Source of the DNA: Anarhynchus alexandrinus
Lineage: Eukaryota; Chordata; Aves; Charadriiformes; Charadriidae
Length of the DNA: 64,000 nucleotides
Direction of reading: 5' to 3'
Assembly (NCBI GenBank): GCA_008711295.1
Contig: VUYV01000191.1
Location: 1,730,076-1,794,075 of the forward strand
Shown here: in pieces, positions 35,116 through 46,330 of the stretch
Layout of the letters: every line of letters starts with the position of its first letter
How positions within the stretch are numbered: the stretch's first letter is position 1
Notes under the pieces: model-generated
What the model saw: only the letters and a program-made list of their open reading frames with translations
Told to the model about the DNA's origin: nothing
Databases searched by the model: none
Position numbers and translations under genes: made by a program

Positions 35116-38100
35116 TTTAACAATAAACCCTGAGATTTCCGTGTCATCAGATGATACCGGGAGCAAAGGTCCTAGGCACAAGTTTTCAGTACCTCTGTCT
35201 GAAACTACTGATATTTCCATGGTATTTGGCATAATCCTCACTTAGACCTTGAGAAATCTCACTGTGAGGAATCAAAGAAACAGAAGGCGAAAGAGAAGTG
35301 CAACCATAAGATAAAATAAGTTGCTTTTATATGGAGGAATAAGAAATACATACAGGCTTGTATAATATCCCTTCTATAGAATGGGAAGAACACATCTTAA
35401 TATAGGTTTGAATTTTGTTAGGAGGGAAGGCGGCTTAGCTTACTAGGAAAATAAATGAAATACTCTTTATTTACTGTTGAATTCTGGATTATACAGAATG
35501 ATTGCTTTTACAACATTATTTTTTATTGTACACTTTTATAATGTTTTTGTCATCTGATTTGAAATCTTCTGGTCTAAGAGATCATCATTCCCTTCAGTAG
35601 ACTGATCCACCTTGCAGTGTATCTCAGTGTAGGAGACATACTTTCTTTCAGTTCAGCCAGTCGAATGATTAGCCATCGCTATTGCGTGGTGGCCTGCAGG
35701 AGTATTTATTTTACCGTCAAACTCATAAGTTATTGGCTTGAAAGTAAATCATTGCAAAAGCAAGTTTCATCCAGATCTGCAGCATTCGTACAGTTTTTCT
35801 GGTATATATATTTTTATCTGAAAATATGAATTCAGCCATCATTCTTTATAAGCTTAGTAACGTATTCTGGGTGGTACTTAAACATTTTAAAATTCCGGCA
35901 GATCACCTCCTCCAGTCTGCCCATAATGTTGCTTCTGTCAGTAGTTTCTCTTCCTTTTCACTTTCAATCACCTTTCTCCTTCGTATGCTTCACTAGCTGC
36001 TTACTTGTTTATATCTATGTTTAGTCATCTTATCTTTGACAACAGAAGTTCAGTCAACTCCCAATTATTTCTCCGAGTGCCAGATTGACCAGAGCAGAGG
36101 CACAAAGTTGTTTCCTTGCACAGCTGGTTCAGGACCAGCAGAGCTTGTGAAGTTCAGACACAGCATCATAAATGCGTTGCTCCCAAGACCAGCACGGGTG
36201 GGTTTCGTTCTGGCAGCAAGGTACAGAGACTTCCAGCTACTGCAGGAACAAGCTTGGGGCTTGCCACGTTCATAAAAACCCAATACAGTGCTGTTCATGC
36301 TGAACCTTGGCGGACCTCAATAACCTTTGTTTGCTTTGTCTCTGTCATTCCCATTCTTTTCTATATTTTTCTGTTACTCAGGATATTTCAGCCCTCATCA
36401 CTGTAAAATGCTTTCCTTTCTCCTCTAGTTCCTTGCTGTTCGTCTTCATATGTATTTGCTTTATATCTGAGCTTTACATCTGCCCACGTTCATATAGCGT
36501 TTGTGTTCTGTCAGCGTTTCTCATAGACATCTTTCTCTTTTTTTCAAACATTGTCAGGATGGTCTCACCAATATCTCCTTTAGTGAGTACCATGTCTTTG
36601 ACTAATAGCATTGTAACTGTCATGGTCAGGAGGACCTAGTCATTTATACTTGTAAAGCACATTCTGACTTCCAGTATTTTATGTTTAATAAAACATATTC
36701 TGTATCTATTGCCCTGTGTTTCATGAAGGAAGGAAAGGCTGTAATGGTAAAACAAAAACAGATCAGTCATTCTCTGTAGATTTATACCTACTCCTGAAAG
36801 TTACGTCATGCTTAGAAAACTATATCTTCTCCTCCTGTATTGTTTTTTATTCTTCTTCGTACTCTTTGGCTTTATTTGGAACCAAATGCAAAATTGCATC
36901 CAATGCAGATCAACACTTTCAAACTGAAACTCTGCCCCACTACCTTCAGACTTCACTTTTTTTCAGTTTGGAAGTGCTGACATTTTAATGAAATATCCTG
37001 TTCTGATTGTGTGTGAGGATCCAAGTGGATTAAATTTACACATAAACATATGGCCACTTGTCATACTGGATTGACTTACCAAATTGTCTGTAATTTCACC
37101 TTTCCTTATGAGAGCGAATTAGCTCAGTCGTTTGATTGCAAGTAAAAAGTGGTGTGTTTTTTTCATACAGTGTAATAACTTGAGACCTAGAGAACGTTTG
37201 GTATGACACTTTATTATGATCATTCATTCTTCATGAAACCACCACAGAAGCCCGTATACAGACACAATACAAATCTTCCAACCGGGTATCATCTGAATAC
37301 CACGTCCCCACTCGGTTTCTATGAATTGAGTTGTACGTAGTGTAATGACCTTTCAGTGACTTCATTGCTGGACATATTTACAGTTGTTAGCAGCTTAATT
37401 TCACACATTTAGGTTTCAGCATAATCATTACCGTCATGATGATTACAGTAGTTATGGTAATAATGTGGCTCCAGCGTACCATTGAAAAACTACTCTAAGG
37501 ATGGTCAAAGTCAGCTACTTCTAATAACCAAACCTATCAGTTCCAGGTTGCTTGCTACAAGTTTAAAGATGCTATCTTCAAACATGTTCTGTATATTTTT
37601 AAACCAGCTGAAATGGGCAAGTTTAATAATCCATTGCCAAGCTTATTTAATGAAGAAAAGTGATGTCTTGATTGTTGTCCTTATTGTGTGTTGTGTTTGT
37701 TCATTACCAGCAGCCATCAGTGTCACACCAGTGAAATGGTAAAAGGAATACCAAGATCTGAATATATTCTGTTTTAATGCTGCAGTAAAGTACAAAGGCG
37801 TGATCAAATGAACAACTTTGGGGTATCTATATGGCACACAGCTCTAGATCAGAGGCTCTGATTTGCCAGTTTGAAAATAGCTCAGCTTAGCAGGGAGTGA
37901 GAGTTATTATGTGATGATTATTGTGTAGTGAACTGGTTAATTCACTTCCTAATTGACAGGTTGTTATATCCACAAAAGCTAATGCCACAATTGGCACTCT
38001 AGTTTGCACTATTGGTAGAAACAGTGAGCGCTGAATGGGTTATACAGACTATGCTGTTGTCTTACCGTCACAAATAGTAGTTCAATGGCGGCAATTATAC

Positions 38101-38690
38101 ACGCTGGTGGGAAATTGGGGTAGCTTTTTTCTAATGTGAACAATGCAAGGCTCAGGATTTGAGGGCTGTCCATTTGGTGCCTTTCACAGGAACTAAATAG
38201 GTCGCAAAAAGAAAAAAAATCTATTAGAAGTATGATTTGTCATACTTAATCACCATATGTTTGGGTGTCCCAAAGAAGCATACTGAGAATTCTCAAAAGG
38301 ATAATATTTTTAGCTATCTGTATGACCTTCAGAGCTTTGCCAGTGGTCAAGAGGGCTTTTGAGCGTAAAATAATATAGCATGTATTTATTGTAGTTACAT
38401 ATATTAATATCACAGAATCACAGAAATGTGATTATTTCACAAATATGTGAAATAAGACTTATTATTTTTACTACTCTTTCTACATACACTGCAGCTACAT
38501 CTTGTCTACTAAAATGTGCCTCCAACTTGGGGAATTCTCTTTTATTAAGCAGGGTATTATATCACCATGTCAGTAGGCTTATATATCACCATTATAGAGT
38601 GAATAAACAAAGCAGATACACAGGAGTGAGATTTTTCCTATGCTAGCAATTCCTTTCATCGGTGGACCCTGACAATTTTGATCAAAAACA
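35116..38690. other. Unique sequence, possibly conserved noncoding blocks; no gene
   Basis: Two stretches (about 37060-37470 and 37860-38120) are non-repetitive and rich in ATTA/TAAT cores and short dyads, as in vertebrate enhancers. This cannot be tested here. Open frames at 35617-36988 are short, with no known domain. Confidence 0.35.
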
Positions 38691-38723
38691 GAGTGGAAGG
38701 GACAGAGAGACAGAAAGGAAGAC

Positions 38724-38865
38724 AGAAGGAAGGAGAAGGAGAAGGAGAAGGAGAAGGAGAAAGAGAAAGAGAAAGAGAAAGAGAAAGAGAAAGAGAAAGA
38801 GAAAGAGAAAGAGAAAGAGAAAGAGAGAAAGAAGAAAGGAAAGAAAGAAAGAGAGAAAAAAGAAA
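38724..38865 (+). repeat. Pure purine tract, (GGAGAA)n then (AGAGAA)n
   Basis: 142 consecutive bases are A or G. GGAGAA units give way to GAAAGA units, then irregular AGAAAG. The strand asymmetry and mirror symmetry suit triplex (H-DNA) formation and replication slippage. Frames through it on both strands (Arg/Lys/Glu-rich or Ser/Leu/Phe-rich) are repeat artefacts. Confidence 0.97.
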
Positions 38866-39504
38866 CTCTCCAACATATAGGATAGTGTCAGGATTCATGT
38901 CCTCCCTAAACAACAAATTGAGTTCTATACTTAGGTTTAGATTTTTTTCTTAGGTTCTTTTTACTACTTTACTTGCCAGATTTATTCCACTATCAGATAT
39001 GCAGATGTATCTCAAACCAGTAACTATTGATGACTCATGTCTTTACAGTGAAAACATACTGCAAGGAGAACAAAGCAAAATATTCATTAGAGATGACTAA
39101 GTACCAGAATTTGATATTTAGTCACTGGTATTAGGTATTTTCAGTGGGTCATGAAATTGTCCTAAAATATACAGAAAATGCAAAGCAATGCATATGTGAC
39201 CATACTGTGCCTTTTGGTGTTTACCTCTTATCCTAAGGCTAACAGAAGCTGGAGATAACACGTCTTCCAGTTTTCTATTCCTTTGCTATTGCAGATATTC
39301 TGGGCTACAGTGCAGGGTCTAGTACGCGTGCTCTTCCCATTAAATCATTCCTGTCTCACAACTGAGCTACTGAGAATGCAGATTTTTGTAGAAGACTAAG
39401 AAAATTGTTGGATCAGTGTTTTATTTTTGCTCAGCTCTCGGAAGTGAGTAACATGATTTTTAAATGCTGTTGATGAATTCCCATGCACTTCTTTTGAAGT
39501 ACTA
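38866..39504. other. Unique sequence; nothing recognised
   Basis: AT-rich DNA between the purine tract and the next CR1. No coding or repeat signal. Confidence 0.4.
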
Positions 39505-39996
39505 CGTCCTGCTCTGGTGCCCTCAGCACAGGAAGGACACGGACCTCTTGGAGAGTGTCCAGAGCAGGGCCACAAAGAAGATCAGAGGTCTGGAGCATTT
39601 CTCCTGAGAGGACAGGCTGAGAGAGTTGGTGGGGAAGAGAAGGCTCCAGGGAGACCTTAGAGCCCCTTCCAGTACCTAAAAGGGCCTACAGGAAAGATGG
39701 GGAGGGACTTTATACAAGCACATGTAGTTAGAGGATGAGGGGTAATGGCTTCAAACTGAAAGAGGGCAGATTTAGATTAGATATCAGGAAGAAATTCTTT
39801 ACTGTGAGGGTGGTGAGGCACTGGGACAGGTTTGCCAGAGCAGCTGTGGCTGCCCCATCCCTGGAGGTGTTCAAGGCCAGGTTGGATGGGGCTTGGAGCA
39901 ACCTGGTGTGGTGGGAGGTGTCCCCCATGGCAGGGGGGTTGGAACTAGATGATCTTCAAGGTCCCTTCCAGCTCTAACCATTCTATGATTCTATGA
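39505..39996 (+). mobile_element. CR1 LINE 3' fragment, GGTAATGG...TCTATGAT subfamily
   Basis: It starts in the segment CTGGTGCCCTCAGCACAGGA and ends with CCATTCTATGATTCTATGAT. The frame at 39735-39977 encodes the ORF2 end ([20 protein letters not shown], then LEVFKARLDGAW). A short deletion near 39630 removes the usual FSLEK-coding block, and a stop lies near 39607. It is the same subfamily as 51347-51738. Confidence 0.95.
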
Positions 39997-40912
39997 TAAG
40001 CCATGGTCCTTCTTTAGGCATATTTTTCATTTGCAATTTAAGAAAAACTATTTCCAACATTTTGTGTCTTCAGGTTGGTCTAATAATGATATACCTGTTG
40101 ATGAGCACTTGTAAGGTTTGTGAAAGGGTGTGGCAATGAGTTGGAAAATCTAGATTATCTTTAGTTTAGCCTTCCTCATTTATATTTTACGTAAGTCAGA
40201 ATCAGATGAGGCTATTCAAAAAGTAGATATACATCAGTGTTCCTAAATACTGAGGCTTGCAACGTTGGTCCAGTCTGAGCACAGATTCTCAATACTCCCT
40301 GAAGATTGAAGACATGCACACACCCCCATGGCGGTGACTTCAACAGTGCTCCTGGAGGGTCCCCGTGCCTTCTGAGTAAAGCAGCTAAGTCAAGCCATAT
40401 TCTGAGCCCTCCTGGTCATCACTTCTCTTTTCCGTCCAATGGGACAGCAGTGGCCACGTCAGGTTACTGCTGACTCACTCCTCTTCTCTCGCTACTCTCC
40501 TCTACTTAGTGGGGACAAGTAGGATTGCTCAGGGTAAAGCAATTAATACCTTACGTGCCCCGACTACTCCAGTTTCTTCTCCCCTGGTATCATCCCCTGC
40601 AACCAACAGTGCATCATCCTGGATCCCCTATTTCACGTTGGCTCCTCAGTTTCTAATTCCGGTGTATCATTCCCCTCAAGCCGGCATCATCCCACTGACT
40701 TTCACTTGCCAACTGCTCCATTCCAGTCTCAGCGTCAGCTCTCTCATTTTTATGTATTCATTTATTTCATGAGACGAATAGGGAATACGTTCTTTTTCGC
40801 AGGTCCAGGGGGAGTTTCTTTTCATTCAAATATCATTAACTAAGGTGCCAATTTCTGATGTAGCCTGTTCTGAAAATGTTAGCATCCTTGTTACACTTGT
40901 ATTATTGCACAG

Positions 40913-41059
40913 TATGAGAGGGAGTTCATCCCGGAGGACGAACAGCTGAATGCTAGCGTCAGGGAGGAACGCTACAGAAAAGGGATACTTTTCATCAATT
41001 CAGAGTTGTTTGATGCGAGAGCTAGGAGACAAGGAAATTGTGAAATTGTGCTTTGCTGA
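40913..41059 (+). other. Weak candidate exon (48 codons then stop)
   Basis: The frame after a possible acceptor (ATTATTGCACAG, 40901-40912) reads YEREFIPEDEQLNAS, then VREERYRKGILF and INSELFDARARRQGN, and ends at TGA (41057-41059). The charged, low-complexity-free composition and higher GC are unusual for this window. About 25 bases later A-rich sequence with AATAAA-like hexamers begins (41085-41121). I do not recognise the peptide. A frame this long can occur by chance, and no donor, partner exon or start is visible. It could be a terminal exon, a scrap of a processed pseudogene or noise. Confidence 0.15.
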
Positions 41060-42782
41060 CACCCAGGCAGAAAATGGACCCTTTAAAAATAAAATAATAA
41101 AAAAATAATAAAAAAAAAAGACAGCTTACCTTGTGAAAAGAATAGGATCAGCTAAAAATAAGAATCAGCCAGGTTTAAAAAGAAAATAGCCTTATTGTTG
41201 CAGAGTAGATTAATAGCTGTCTGACAGTACAGTTCTGATATTATGCAGTTTGAGGAGCATGAATGCCCCTTACAGTTAGACTATAAAAATCAGTTTAAAT
41301 TGACTGGTAGAGAGGTCAGAGCTGAACAAAGCAAGCACAAAACTTGTATAATATCTATGCTAAATTATTACCACACTTTTTGATGTATAGGTTGTTTAGG
41401 TGTTTTATCTGTATTTCGCGCCCAAAAGTGTAAGTTGCGCATCCTATATCTCAATTTGGCAATACCAACAGTATAGAGAAACACCTTTACCTGAACTACT
41501 GTGATGAGAAACTTGTTTTGAGTTGGAGCCCAGGTCTTTAACAGGGCTATGGCTATAATGTTGTAGTTCTCCATTTGCTTCCCTGAAGTCACAAGCTACT
41601 TGCAGAGTTGTACTATAAAACTTTAATACACTAAATCTCCAGTGAGGTACCCCTAGGATGTTCAGAAGAAAGAGTATCCATATAGATTTGGGACTGTTAC
41701 CTCCAGGTAGTACTTCGGATATGGCATTTTCAGCTTTAAGAGTGATCAAACAATATCCCATGGCGATGACCCTCAGTCAGCCCACCCTTACATCAGTGGG
41801 CGCCCCCGGATGATGCAGTTTCTATTGTACATAGAATTGTACTCTTTGCTACATTTTTAAACAATCCCTCAAATCTCGACATACGCAACCTACAATATTG
41901 TTTGCACAGTGAGCACACGAACCGCTGCCCTTTGGCAACCTACTTGCTATTGAATTAATTGTGGCTTTAGGTTTATTAACTACACGACTAAGCATAAGGA
42001 GTAGCAACCTATCCACAAAACTTTAGTAATACAAAAAAGCCCACACCGTTCAATACTTTACATTTGAACAAACAAAAGACCCATCTGGGCCACCTTCCCA
42101 TTTTACACATCCATAATTTTTCAGCAGATGATTTCAGAGATTCAATAAGACATTTAAGCTAATGAGGCCAGAGTTTGGGCCTACACAACCACCGAGTGCA
42201 AAATAACAGCATAAAATAGGCATATATTCATATACTGAGATGAAATCAATTAGAAAAAGAAAGTCCTGCTCATCAAGGAAAATGTTGGCTGCTTAAAACA
42301 TAAAAGGAAAGTGAACAGTTACCGTGTTTCAATTACAATGCCTTTTAGGAGAAGAAAATACTTTTTGCATGCGATCTCGTAAGAGTTTCTCATTTGTCTT
42401 TTCAGTTCTTAATTTTAGTGTACTTAAAATACATCAGATCTTATGGTACCACTAAATTATATAAACTCTTGTGGAATTATATTGCATGACAACATAAATT
42501 TTGACATTTCATTGGGAAAATTTTTCTAAAAGAAAAAATTAGTATGATATTAATTATAAATTTCCCTGTGAATGTTCAGAAATGTGAGAACTTTCCTATC
42601 AGTGCTTTTGATGCCAACTATGTTAAACATAAGTTGCTTTTTCATGTATATGGCCTTGAGAAAATAGAACATTATGTAGCATAGTCTGATTTTGAAAGCT
42701 ATTTTGTGTTCATAGCTTTGCATATTTGTAACTCCCAAGAATTTTAAGAAGTGGAACTCATTACATATGACCTGTCTTTCAG

Positions 42783-42830
42783 TGGAACCTGCAGGACTTT
42801 CATAACCATCGAATTCAATACCAGTTTCAG
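42783..42830 (+). other. Weak candidate 48-bp internal exon
   Basis: It is flanked by TGTCTTTCAG on the left and a near-consensus donor CAG|GTACAAGT on the right. The 48 bases are open in two frames: WNLQDFHNHRIQYQFQ, or one base later GTCRTFITIEFNTSF. The splice-site pair is good for its size, but the interval is too short to judge and matches no protein I recognise. Confidence 0.15.
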
Positions 42831-44763
42831 GTACAAGTTCCACATGTGCAGTATTTTTACCTCTTCTGGTTTAAGTTCGTAAACCATAACCTCATGTGTA
42901 ATTTAAATCAGTCTTTTCTAGAAGTTCATAAATATGTATTTGATGCAAGGGATAGACCAGAACTCACTCCCGAGATGCTCTTCGGGCTAAGTGGAATCTC
43001 CTTAGGAACCGCTTCAAAGATCAATTCCTCTTGTCCATAAGAAATAAGTTTAAATTGTCTTCTACGAGCCTGCTGTTAGCAATTGTACTGTTACATTATG
43101 TATGATTCTTTGACTGCTCATTGCTTCAACAAACTGCACAGTGCTCCATTAGTGATTTTCAATTTCATGCTAAGCTTTGCAATTTATTAGTGTTGTTTAG
43201 GCTAATGTACTATTATTTTGCATATTTTATATCATATTTCATTTGCTATTCATACAACCTAACAGTTAAGTATTGGGGATCAATAAGCCCTCTAAATGGT
43301 TTCATATTCGTATTAGGGAAAAGAGGGAAATCATGCAGGCAGCCCAATACGTAGTCAATTAGGACGAAGTTAATTTTTTAGCAATTTTCAGTTTTCCCTC
43401 CTGTTTGTCTGCAGATTTGACTGCAGGTTTCCAAACAATGACATCATGGCCAGATGCACTCATTCATGAAAATAATTTGTTTTAATAATGATCTCCTAAT
43501 TGTAGATACCTGGACCACGTTCATGTGGATCCTTTGCCAGTGCGCTCTCTCTCTGTATGTAAATACCAAGATTAAATTCAGCTTAAATACCACCTACTTC
43601 CAAGAAGCAGGTGCAGTTCCACATTTATTTTGGTTTTGATTTTATCTTTCCCAGAGCTGTGTACTGTTTCAGAAAGGGAAATATTTAGTATCAGTCTGAG
43701 GAAGATGTAATCCTTCTTCCCCGGAAGGTTGGACGAACTTAAAACTTTTGTGTGCTTAGTTGCTGTATCTGGTAGAAAAGCATAAGAAAATCAACAAGCA
43801 TCAATTCCAATTTTCAGATTAATTGACTTCACATCTACTGGAGTCCCTTTTCTAAAAATATAGAGAAAGCTTTAGAAAGCAGCAGTGCTCCAAAAATAGA
43901 CTTTTGAGAGTATTAATAAAGTGGTTTGAAGTGTTCATGGAAATTATATATGTAAACATATGTCAGAATTGCTAAAACATTCATGCAAACAAGGAACAAA
44001 ATGTCAAGTATCGTACTGGTACATAGCAAACAGGGAGTAGGACTGAAATTTTGAATGCACCTGAGGATGTGGATCGAGGCACTAATGCCTGCTCAGTAAA
44101 GACTACAGGAGAATTAGCATTTAAGAGAGTTATAAAGCATTGATACTCCTGTTTTCTTTCTGAACATTCATCTTTTGTATAAAATTTAGCATATGTAGTC
44201 TTTCAACACAGAACCAAAGGCACAAGAAATTTTTGAAAAGGCAAGCTAGGTATTAGTCGATAAAGCGCTAAATAACCACACAGGGTTCTATTCCTTTCCA
44301 TGATTTAGATATTACATCTCAACTGCTAAAAATTAGTCAGAGGATTTTTAGTCATATTCAGCAAAGAAAAAAACCACAGGCCTAAAAGCTTCAACTAGGA
44401 ACTTTGCCTTTGCCCCGTAATTTCATCAGCAACATAACCTGTATGTGATTTTTGGATAAAATGTTTAAAATTGTGAAAACCGACTTTAAATTTTTCATGT
44501 TTAAAATCTCTACATTTATAATGGAAATCAAAAATACTTACCTTCAACCTAAGGAAACAGTTCTCCAAAACCAGTTCTGTTCATTGACTTCCAAAAGACA
44601 TGTTATGAGGGAAACCTTCAGATGGCCTGAAGGCCCAGGATTTGCAGTTTGCAGATTTAGTTGCTTTTTGGAATCACCAGGTCCCTGATTCTCCTGCCTG
44701 GGGGCCTTGGGGTCCTTCATGTCCCCAGCTGTGAGCAACCAACACAACCAGACAGCCCCAGGA

Positions 44764-44835
44764 GGGATCTGAGGGTTGGACTAGATGATCTCCAGAGGTC
44801 CCTTCCAACCCTGACCGTTCTGTGATTCTGTGATT
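44764..44835 (+). mobile_element. Very short CR1 3' tail
   Basis: GGTTGGACTAGATGATCTCC, then CCCTTCCAACCCTGACC and TTCTGTGATTCTGTGAT, mark the last ~70 bases of a CR1. The GC-rich DNA just upstream (44690-44763) may be an unrecognised part of the same element. Confidence 0.9.
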
Positions 44836-44980
44836 TGCACAATCACATGTATCAAACAAATCTCCACGTAGCTGGTAGGAAATAAGGCCTTTTCCTCAAA
44901 ACTGCATGTATCCACAAAGTATTTCTGATTTGACACTTCATCACAGTCAAATTAAATTGCACCTAATTGTCTCAGGTCAG

Positions 44981-45126
44981 CCATGTCCAGGTCCAGCCAG
45001 GCTGGACATGGCCTTGGGCAACCTGGTGTGGTGGGAGGTGTCCCTGCCTATGGCAGGGGGGTTGGAACTCGATGATCTTCAGTGTCCTTTCCAACCTAAA
45101 CCATTCTATGATTCTATGATTCTATG
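44981..45126 (+). mobile_element. Short CR1 3' fragment with a fold-back 5' end
   Basis: It runs from CTGGACATGG (45002) through TTGGGCAACCTGGTGTGGTG to three copies of the octamer tail (ATTCTATG). The first 21 bases (44981-45001) are not CR1-like. They begin with the exact complement of 45002-45011, giving a 10-base stem with an 11-base loop at the truncation point. Confidence 0.92.
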
Positions 45127-45974
45127 TGTACACACACAGACACAGAGCTATAGATATATAAGCCCATTACCTTCAAAGCTGTAATTTGAAAGTTCATCAA
45201 TGTATAGGCATTTTACTAGCGGACTTTCCAGCGCCGTACGTTTTCCATACTTGCATATGGGAATGCAATACGCATACAATGCCATCAATAGTAAAATCTC
45301 TGCCTACTTTCCTTTATATCCCTGTCTTCCCCATTTAGACAGCCAGTCAGAGCTTCTTGGCATGCCGGTGGCTTCTTTCTCTGTCGGCATATGGAGGAGA
45401 CAGAGCTCCTTTCCACATTCCCCTCTGACACACGCAGCCCTCGCTTTACCCATCTGGATTTGCCGTGATTCCTCATAAACGCCCAGCACGGTTCCTTCCC
45501 AGGGCCAGTGTAGGGAGAGCAGTGACGTATCGCCACGTGCCAAAAGTCCCTCAAGATAGCTGATGAGAGCAAAAGGTTCCTCCGTAAGGGCAGTTTTTTC
45601 ATGGCGTTGGCTGAACTGGAGATAGTCCGAAGATGCCAGAACAGCCTAAAGAGAGATTAAGTGCCTATTTACAAAAGGAAATACTTTCTCAAAATCTGTG
45701 AATAGCAGCGAGAGCTGCGGCTCTGTCAGACCACAGGAAGGGTTACAAGTGGTACGGCTATCACAATAATTGCATTTGCAGTAGATTCTCGGTCTAGACA
45801 GGGCATAGTTAAACTTATGTAAATATTTGGAGATTTGTAGAGTGATTAAAGATCTGCTTTAAAGGATTATTTTGTTTTTTTGCTTTCTCTTTTGCGGAAA
45901 AATATACACGCATGTGTAACAGTGGGTCAAGCAGATATAGACTATTAAGAAGGAGAAAGTAAAGCAGGCGGCTG
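45127..45974. other. Unique sequence; possible conserved noncoding block
   Basis: From about 45200 to 45640 composition is balanced with several CpGs (AGCGGAC, GCGCCGTACG, GACGTATCGCCACGTG). Open frames of 79-105 codons exist on both strands but share no known motif, and overlapping frames on both strands argue for GC composition over coding. Confidence 0.3.
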
Positions 45975-46330
45975 TGCTGGGAGATAAATGGTTGTGGTTC
46001 ACAGCACTAACAATCTCTGCTGATGCAGCTGGTAGAGATCGTAAACCCCATGATGAAAATATCTCCATATCCATATTATGATGCTCTAAAGCACTGCAGG
46101 CACAGATGGCAGAACTTGTAAGTTCTCTCAGAAACATAGTTATGGTTCACAACATTTTCAGATTCTTCTGAAAGAGCGAGTATAGCTTGTAAGCCCTGAG
46201 GAGAAGTTGATGGCACTTACAAACTATGCCAGCTCAGGTGGCAGACCTCGTAGACATTGGGAGAAAAAATAACTGTGATTCACAATGCCTGTCAGAGAAG
46301 TGCTAGCGTTTGCAAGCTCTGATGACGCAG
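45975..46330 (+). repeat. Degenerate tandem repeat, about three units of 130-150 bp
   Basis: Three related anchors occur: TGGTTCAC at 45995-46002, TGGTTCAC at 46143-46150 and TGATTCAC at 46276-46283, spaced 148 and 133 bases. Each is followed by a related GTAAAC/GTAAGC/GCAAGC-type segment 40-50 bases on. A second pair of anchors, CAGATGGCAGAACTTGTA near 46101 and CAGGTGGCAGACCTCGTA near 46234, fits the same register. The units are much diverged. Confidence 0.6.

Larger units (their letters stand above)
39997..44763. other. Unique sequence with two weak exon candidates; no gene recognised
   Basis: No known domain in any frame. Two short intervals with coding-like texture beside splice-like signals are listed separately (40913-41059, 42783-42830). 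A/T-rich low-complexity DNA lies at 41085-41121. The stretch 41760-42290 is non-repetitive and may be conserved noncoding DNA, which is inference. Confidence 0.35.

Noticed and set aside
34802..35245. Frames of 147 and 114 codons across the N gap
   Set aside because: Most of the codons are undetermined or TTCCC repeat.
38411..38428. ATCACAGAATCACAGAAA as a CR1 tail
   Set aside because: It resembles an octamer pair, but the adjoining CR1 body is absent; 18 bases are not enough.
38656..38953. Arg/Lys/Glu-rich and Ser/Leu/Phe-rich frames
   Set aside because: They are translations of the simple purine tract and are found in every frame of it.
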